The translations under genes and the position numbers were made by a program. From an uncultured Sphingobacteriales bacterium (GTDB lineage Bacteria; Bacteroidota; Bacteroidia; Chitinophagales; Chitinophagaceae): a stretch of DNA of 64,000 bases. Position 1 is the first letter of the stretch. Every line of letters starts with the position of its first letter. The notes under the pieces were generated by a model that had not been told where the DNA came from, did no database searches, and saw nothing but the letters and a program-made list of their open reading frames with translations. The stretch covers positions 50,885-114,884 of the forward strand of contig CALMQS010000012.1 in NCBI GenBank assembly GCA_937871285.1, written 5' to 3'. Positions 62,601 to 64,000 of the stretch are shown piece by piece.

Positions 62601-62738
62601 GCTTATCCTCATTTGCTTACTGTTCTGCAGTGGAGCAAAGAAGTGTTTGAAAATAAGAGTGCTGCTACCGCTTTACCCGGGGAAAGCAAGGATGCCGGCG
62701 TACGCATATTAGAAGCATTGCGTGCTGCGGGAAAATGA
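59622..62738 (+). CDS. Secreted DUF5107 and TPR-repeat protein
   Basis: A 1038-residue exported protein (signal MTLLFFCLAIMMGMAQ). Residues about 40-420 are the DUF5107 domain, a galactose-mutarotase-like beta-supersandwich: PVYPYFRYDGF, LENDYIKVLITPEIGGKIWAA, NYGIIGHTP, YYHWMNLGIKAKG, AYWHDDNTGMVRY and GQYVEIQSGRL. Residues about 445-1038 are TPR/helical repeats (LYIQGKEYMDQKMYGAAEEKL and ALQLAARALSIDTHAGDANYYYG in part). DUF5107-TPR proteins occur in polysaccharide-use loci of Bacteroidota, and the function is not settled. Divergent from the toroid protein. Confidence 0.85.
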   Translation: MRKPFMTLLFFCLAIMMGMAQQPATVKEYMQPFPTYGFSDPNPMPLLSPVYPYFRYDGFTDKPQQKQWKIVELENDYIKVLITPEIGGKIWAAIEKGSGKSFIYHNHTVKFRDIAMRGPWTSGGLEPNYGIIGHTPSNATPVDYITRTNDDGSVSCIIGVLDLLTRSDWRIEINLPKDKAYFTTQSFWYNSTPVEQPYYHWMNLGIKAKGNLEFIFPGTKYIGHNGEYADWPVNKTNGKKISFYEENNFGGYKSYHVFGKPADFFGAYWHDDNTGMVRYGTYDDKAGRKIWIWGLSQQGMIWEKLLTDTDGQYVEIQSGRLFNQNSSPSTFTPFKHIGFAPYATDTWKEYWYPVSQTQGIGQANAYGALNIKYENGFLKIYFSAAQFVADTLVVKTGEKTIYSRVLNLAPLQVFADSLQVSINANDIAASLGTNKLVYHSDPEFEALSRPATSPVNFNWNTAYGLYIQGKEYMDQKMYGAAEEKLTGALSKDSNYLPALVKMAELLYRNMRYTEALQLAARALSIDTHAGDANYYYGIINAQLGNIADAKDGFSIASLTPEYRSAAYTALSRLYSKEKDFDKAIAYAAKAVDFNRYNIDALMLQAAALRNNNEAAKAGAVLQAILSYDPLNHFARFEKHLWQQTEETKKTFTSLVRNELPAETFAELAIWYYNAGYKKKALEVFSLSPASAEAAFWLAFLQNKKADCDAVNPELVFLFRSETAMVLEHLLEQQNDWLLKYQLALIYKDRNREAECKRLLLSCGNEPAYAPFYATRSAIFKESDTAQCLSDLQKALLLDKAQWRYHKLLTEYYIEHQQPAAALAVIAPFYRAHPEQYIMGMLYAKTLMLNKKYNDADGVLAKLNIIPFEGATEGKALYREAKLMLALQEMQKNNYKKALTFISQSRLWPQNLGVGKPYDDEIDSRLEDWMEYLCGRQLKKAGGEALLDHILQFTPRIDNTVSNFIPSNALVSAWAIEKRENRIKAVEWIDQQIAAYPHLLTVLQWSKEVFENKSAATALPGESKDAGVRILEALRAAGK

Positions 62739-62854
62739 TTGCGAAAGGTAAAATAGCGCTTTACGGTTGTCCGTCTAAGTGTTTTTACCAGCCGCTTATC
62801 CGGTTTTTCACATCATGTTAGAAGTTTCTGCTCTGATTTTTGCTGCAGAACCAG

Positions 62855-62862
62855 TAGGTTTG
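62855..62862 (+). promoter_or_regulatory. Putative -7 box (TAGGTTTG) of the arginase-like gene
   Basis: TAGGTTTG matches TAnnTTTG, 14 bp before ATG 62877. The same octamer occurs before the DUF2723 and DUF3347 genes. Confidence 0.5.
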
Positions 62863-62876
62863 TAAAAATCATTGTT

Positions 62877-64000
62877 ATGGGTGACGTGCTAAACATCACT
62901 GATTTTTTAAACCCGGTTAACCGGTATCATTTATCGCACGATGAGGGTTACTTAGAAGGACAGATTGGTAATCATATTGCATTGTATGAAGAAGAGTTGC
63001 CCGACCTTGATATTGCCGATGTGGTATTGATAGGTTGCGGCGAGCAAAGAGGCGAAGGTTCAGACAGCTATTCTGCCGGTCCTGATGTTATTCGCAGCCA
63101 GTTTTATGCTTTGTATTACTGGCATAAAGATATCAGGATCGCAGATGTAGGAAATATCAAATCGGGTGCGGGCATAGCCGACACGTACGCGGCGCTGAGA
63201 ACCGTGGTAAGTGAACTGCTGCATATCGGGAAAACAGTAGTTATTCTGGGAGGCAGTCACGATCTCACCCTTGCCCAATACGATGCGTACAAGGTATTGA
63301 ACCATATTATTGAAGCCGCGGTAGTAGACGGTTTGATTGATCTGAATATGGATAATCCTTTGCGCAGCAGGAGTTTCTTAATGGAAATATTAACCGGCGA
63401 ACCCAATTTCATCAGGCATTATAATCATATTGCATTCCAGAGCTATTTTGTAAACCCGCATATGCTCGAAACAATGGATAAGCTCCGTTTTGATTGTTAC
63501 CGGTTGGGTGTTGTAAAGGAACATATGGAGGAGATGGAGCCCGTGCTGCGCAACACGAATATGCTGAGTTTTGATATTGCTGCGCTGCAGCATGCCGCGG
63601 CGCCTTCCAATTATCTTTCGCCCAATGGGTTGGATGGCGAGCAGGCCTGCATGCTCACCCGTTTTGCAGGCATGAGTCCCAACCTCAATTCCATAGGTAT
63701 TTATGGTTATACGGTGGAAAATGATATCCAGCAATTAACCGCGAAACAAATAGCGCAGATGTTGTGGTATTTTGTGGATGGAAAATGGCAGGGCAAGCAT
63801 GAAGCGCTCCTGGCGGAGAGAGATAATTTCTTTGAATTCAACACAGCGTTTGCCGAAATAGATACGGTGTTCCTGCAAAGTAAAAAAACCGGCCGCTGGT
63901 GGATGCAGTTGCCGGATAAATCCTATATCGCCTGTTCGTACCAGGATTATATCCAGGCCAGCAGCAATGAAATACCCGAACGCTGGCTGAGAGCGCAGGA
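62877..64000 (+). CDS. Arginase/formimidoylglutamase-fold protein with degenerate metal site, right-truncated
   Basis: The frame is open to the window edge; about 374 residues are present. VVLIGCGEQRGEGSDSYSAGPDVIR and VVILGGSHDLTLAQYDAY (in part) match the ureohydrolase fold. The canonical DAHxD metal motif is replaced by VDGLIDL, and SxDxDxxDP by LSFDIAALQHAAAP, so several Mn ligands are missing. GGSHD is retained. Bacteroidota carry formimidoylglutamase-like homologues with such losses, so it may be a pseudoenzyme with a structural role. The C-terminus (KYIACSYQDYIQ-like region near 63920-63990) extends beyond the usual core. Confidence 0.8.
   Translation, partial: MGDVLNITDFLNPVNRYHLSHDEGYLEGQIGNHIALYEEELPDLDIADVVLIGCGEQRGEGSDSYSAGPDVIRSQFYALYYWHKDIRIADVGNIKSGAGIADTYAALRTVVSELLHIGKTVVILGGSHDLTLAQYDAYKVLNHIIEAAVVDGLIDLNMDNPLRSRSFLMEILTGEPNFIRHYNHIAFQSYFVNPHMLETMDKLRFDCYRLGVVKEHMEEMEPVLRNTNMLSFDIAALQHAAAPSNYLSPNGLDGEQACMLTRFAGMSPNLNSIGIYGYTVENDIQQLTAKQIAQMLWYFVDGKWQGKHEALLAERDNFFEFNTAFAEIDTVFLQSKKTGRWWMQLPDKSYIACSYQDYIQASSNEIPERWLRAQ

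Overview
The window is chromosomal DNA of a Bacteroidota bacterium, most likely a member of the Chitinophagaceae. The support is a PorP/SprF-like protein beside a large cargo protein with a type IX (type B) sorting domain, a TonB receptor with a carboxypeptidase-like N-terminal domain, DUF2723, DUF4838, DUF5107 and DUF1080 proteins, an NlpE/META lipoprotein, sparse Shine-Dalgarno signals, and several promoter boxes of the Bacteroidota form TAnnTTTG. I saw no rRNA, tRNA, CRISPR array, complete insertion sequence or prophage.

Layout. 1-5.2 kb: the tail of an inositol-monophosphatase-like gene, a small HTH-like protein with a clear terminator, a secreted DUF4838 lipoprotein, a Tat-exported esterase-like hydrolase and a VapC-type toxin-antitoxin pair. 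5.3-12.5 kb: an amino-sugar locus (NagB-like deaminase, FucP/NagP-like symporter, NagA), then a c-type cytochrome lipoprotein and a GntR/LacI-like regulator. 12.5-17.8 kb (minus): an FkbM methyltransferase, a glycosyltransferase, and a TonB receptor preceded by a Cys/His-rich secreted protein. 18-23.8 kb: a DUF2723 membrane glycosyltransferase, an ABC-F protein and a small Cys-rich lipoprotein. 24-29.5 kb (minus): glutamine amidotransferase, proline-iminopeptidase-like hydrolase, NlpE/META lipoprotein, a MutS-like membrane ATPase and two tiny membrane proteins. 29.7-42.3 kb: a DPE2-like 4-alpha-glucanotransferase, dipeptide epimerase, DUF1080 protein, pyruvate dehydrogenase E2, DnaX, a pentonate-dehydratase-like IlvD/Edd enzyme and two SDR enzymes. 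42.4-49.5 kb: polysaccharide deacetylase, DUF3347 lipoprotein, M28 peptidase, DinB/YfiT protein, FKBP isomerase, ABC ATPase and aspartate kinase. 49.6-64 kb: a coiled-coil exported protein under a tandem operator, the T9SS pair, RecG, a toroid-type secreted protein divergent from a DUF5107-TPR protein, and a degenerate arginase-fold protein cut by the window edge.

Most genes are ordinary metabolism and envelope functions. The least expected signal is in the gaps. Many genes are followed, directly after the stop codon, by short word-like repeats with almost no C on the coding strand. Examples are ATTTGAGATTTGAAATTT, GGTGTAAGGTGTGAGG and GTGGTAAGTAGTAAG. Their orientation follows the gene, on both strands. 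Other gaps hold copies of a composite element (AAGAACCAAAT..., then a TACTCATC-TATCGTTAG block), and one copy is interrupted by a GC-rich palindrome. A second notable signal is a pair of TACGA-N6-TCGTA palindromes 22 bp apart on the promoter of the coiled-coil protein at 49.6 kb, which suggests BlaI/MecI-type repression.
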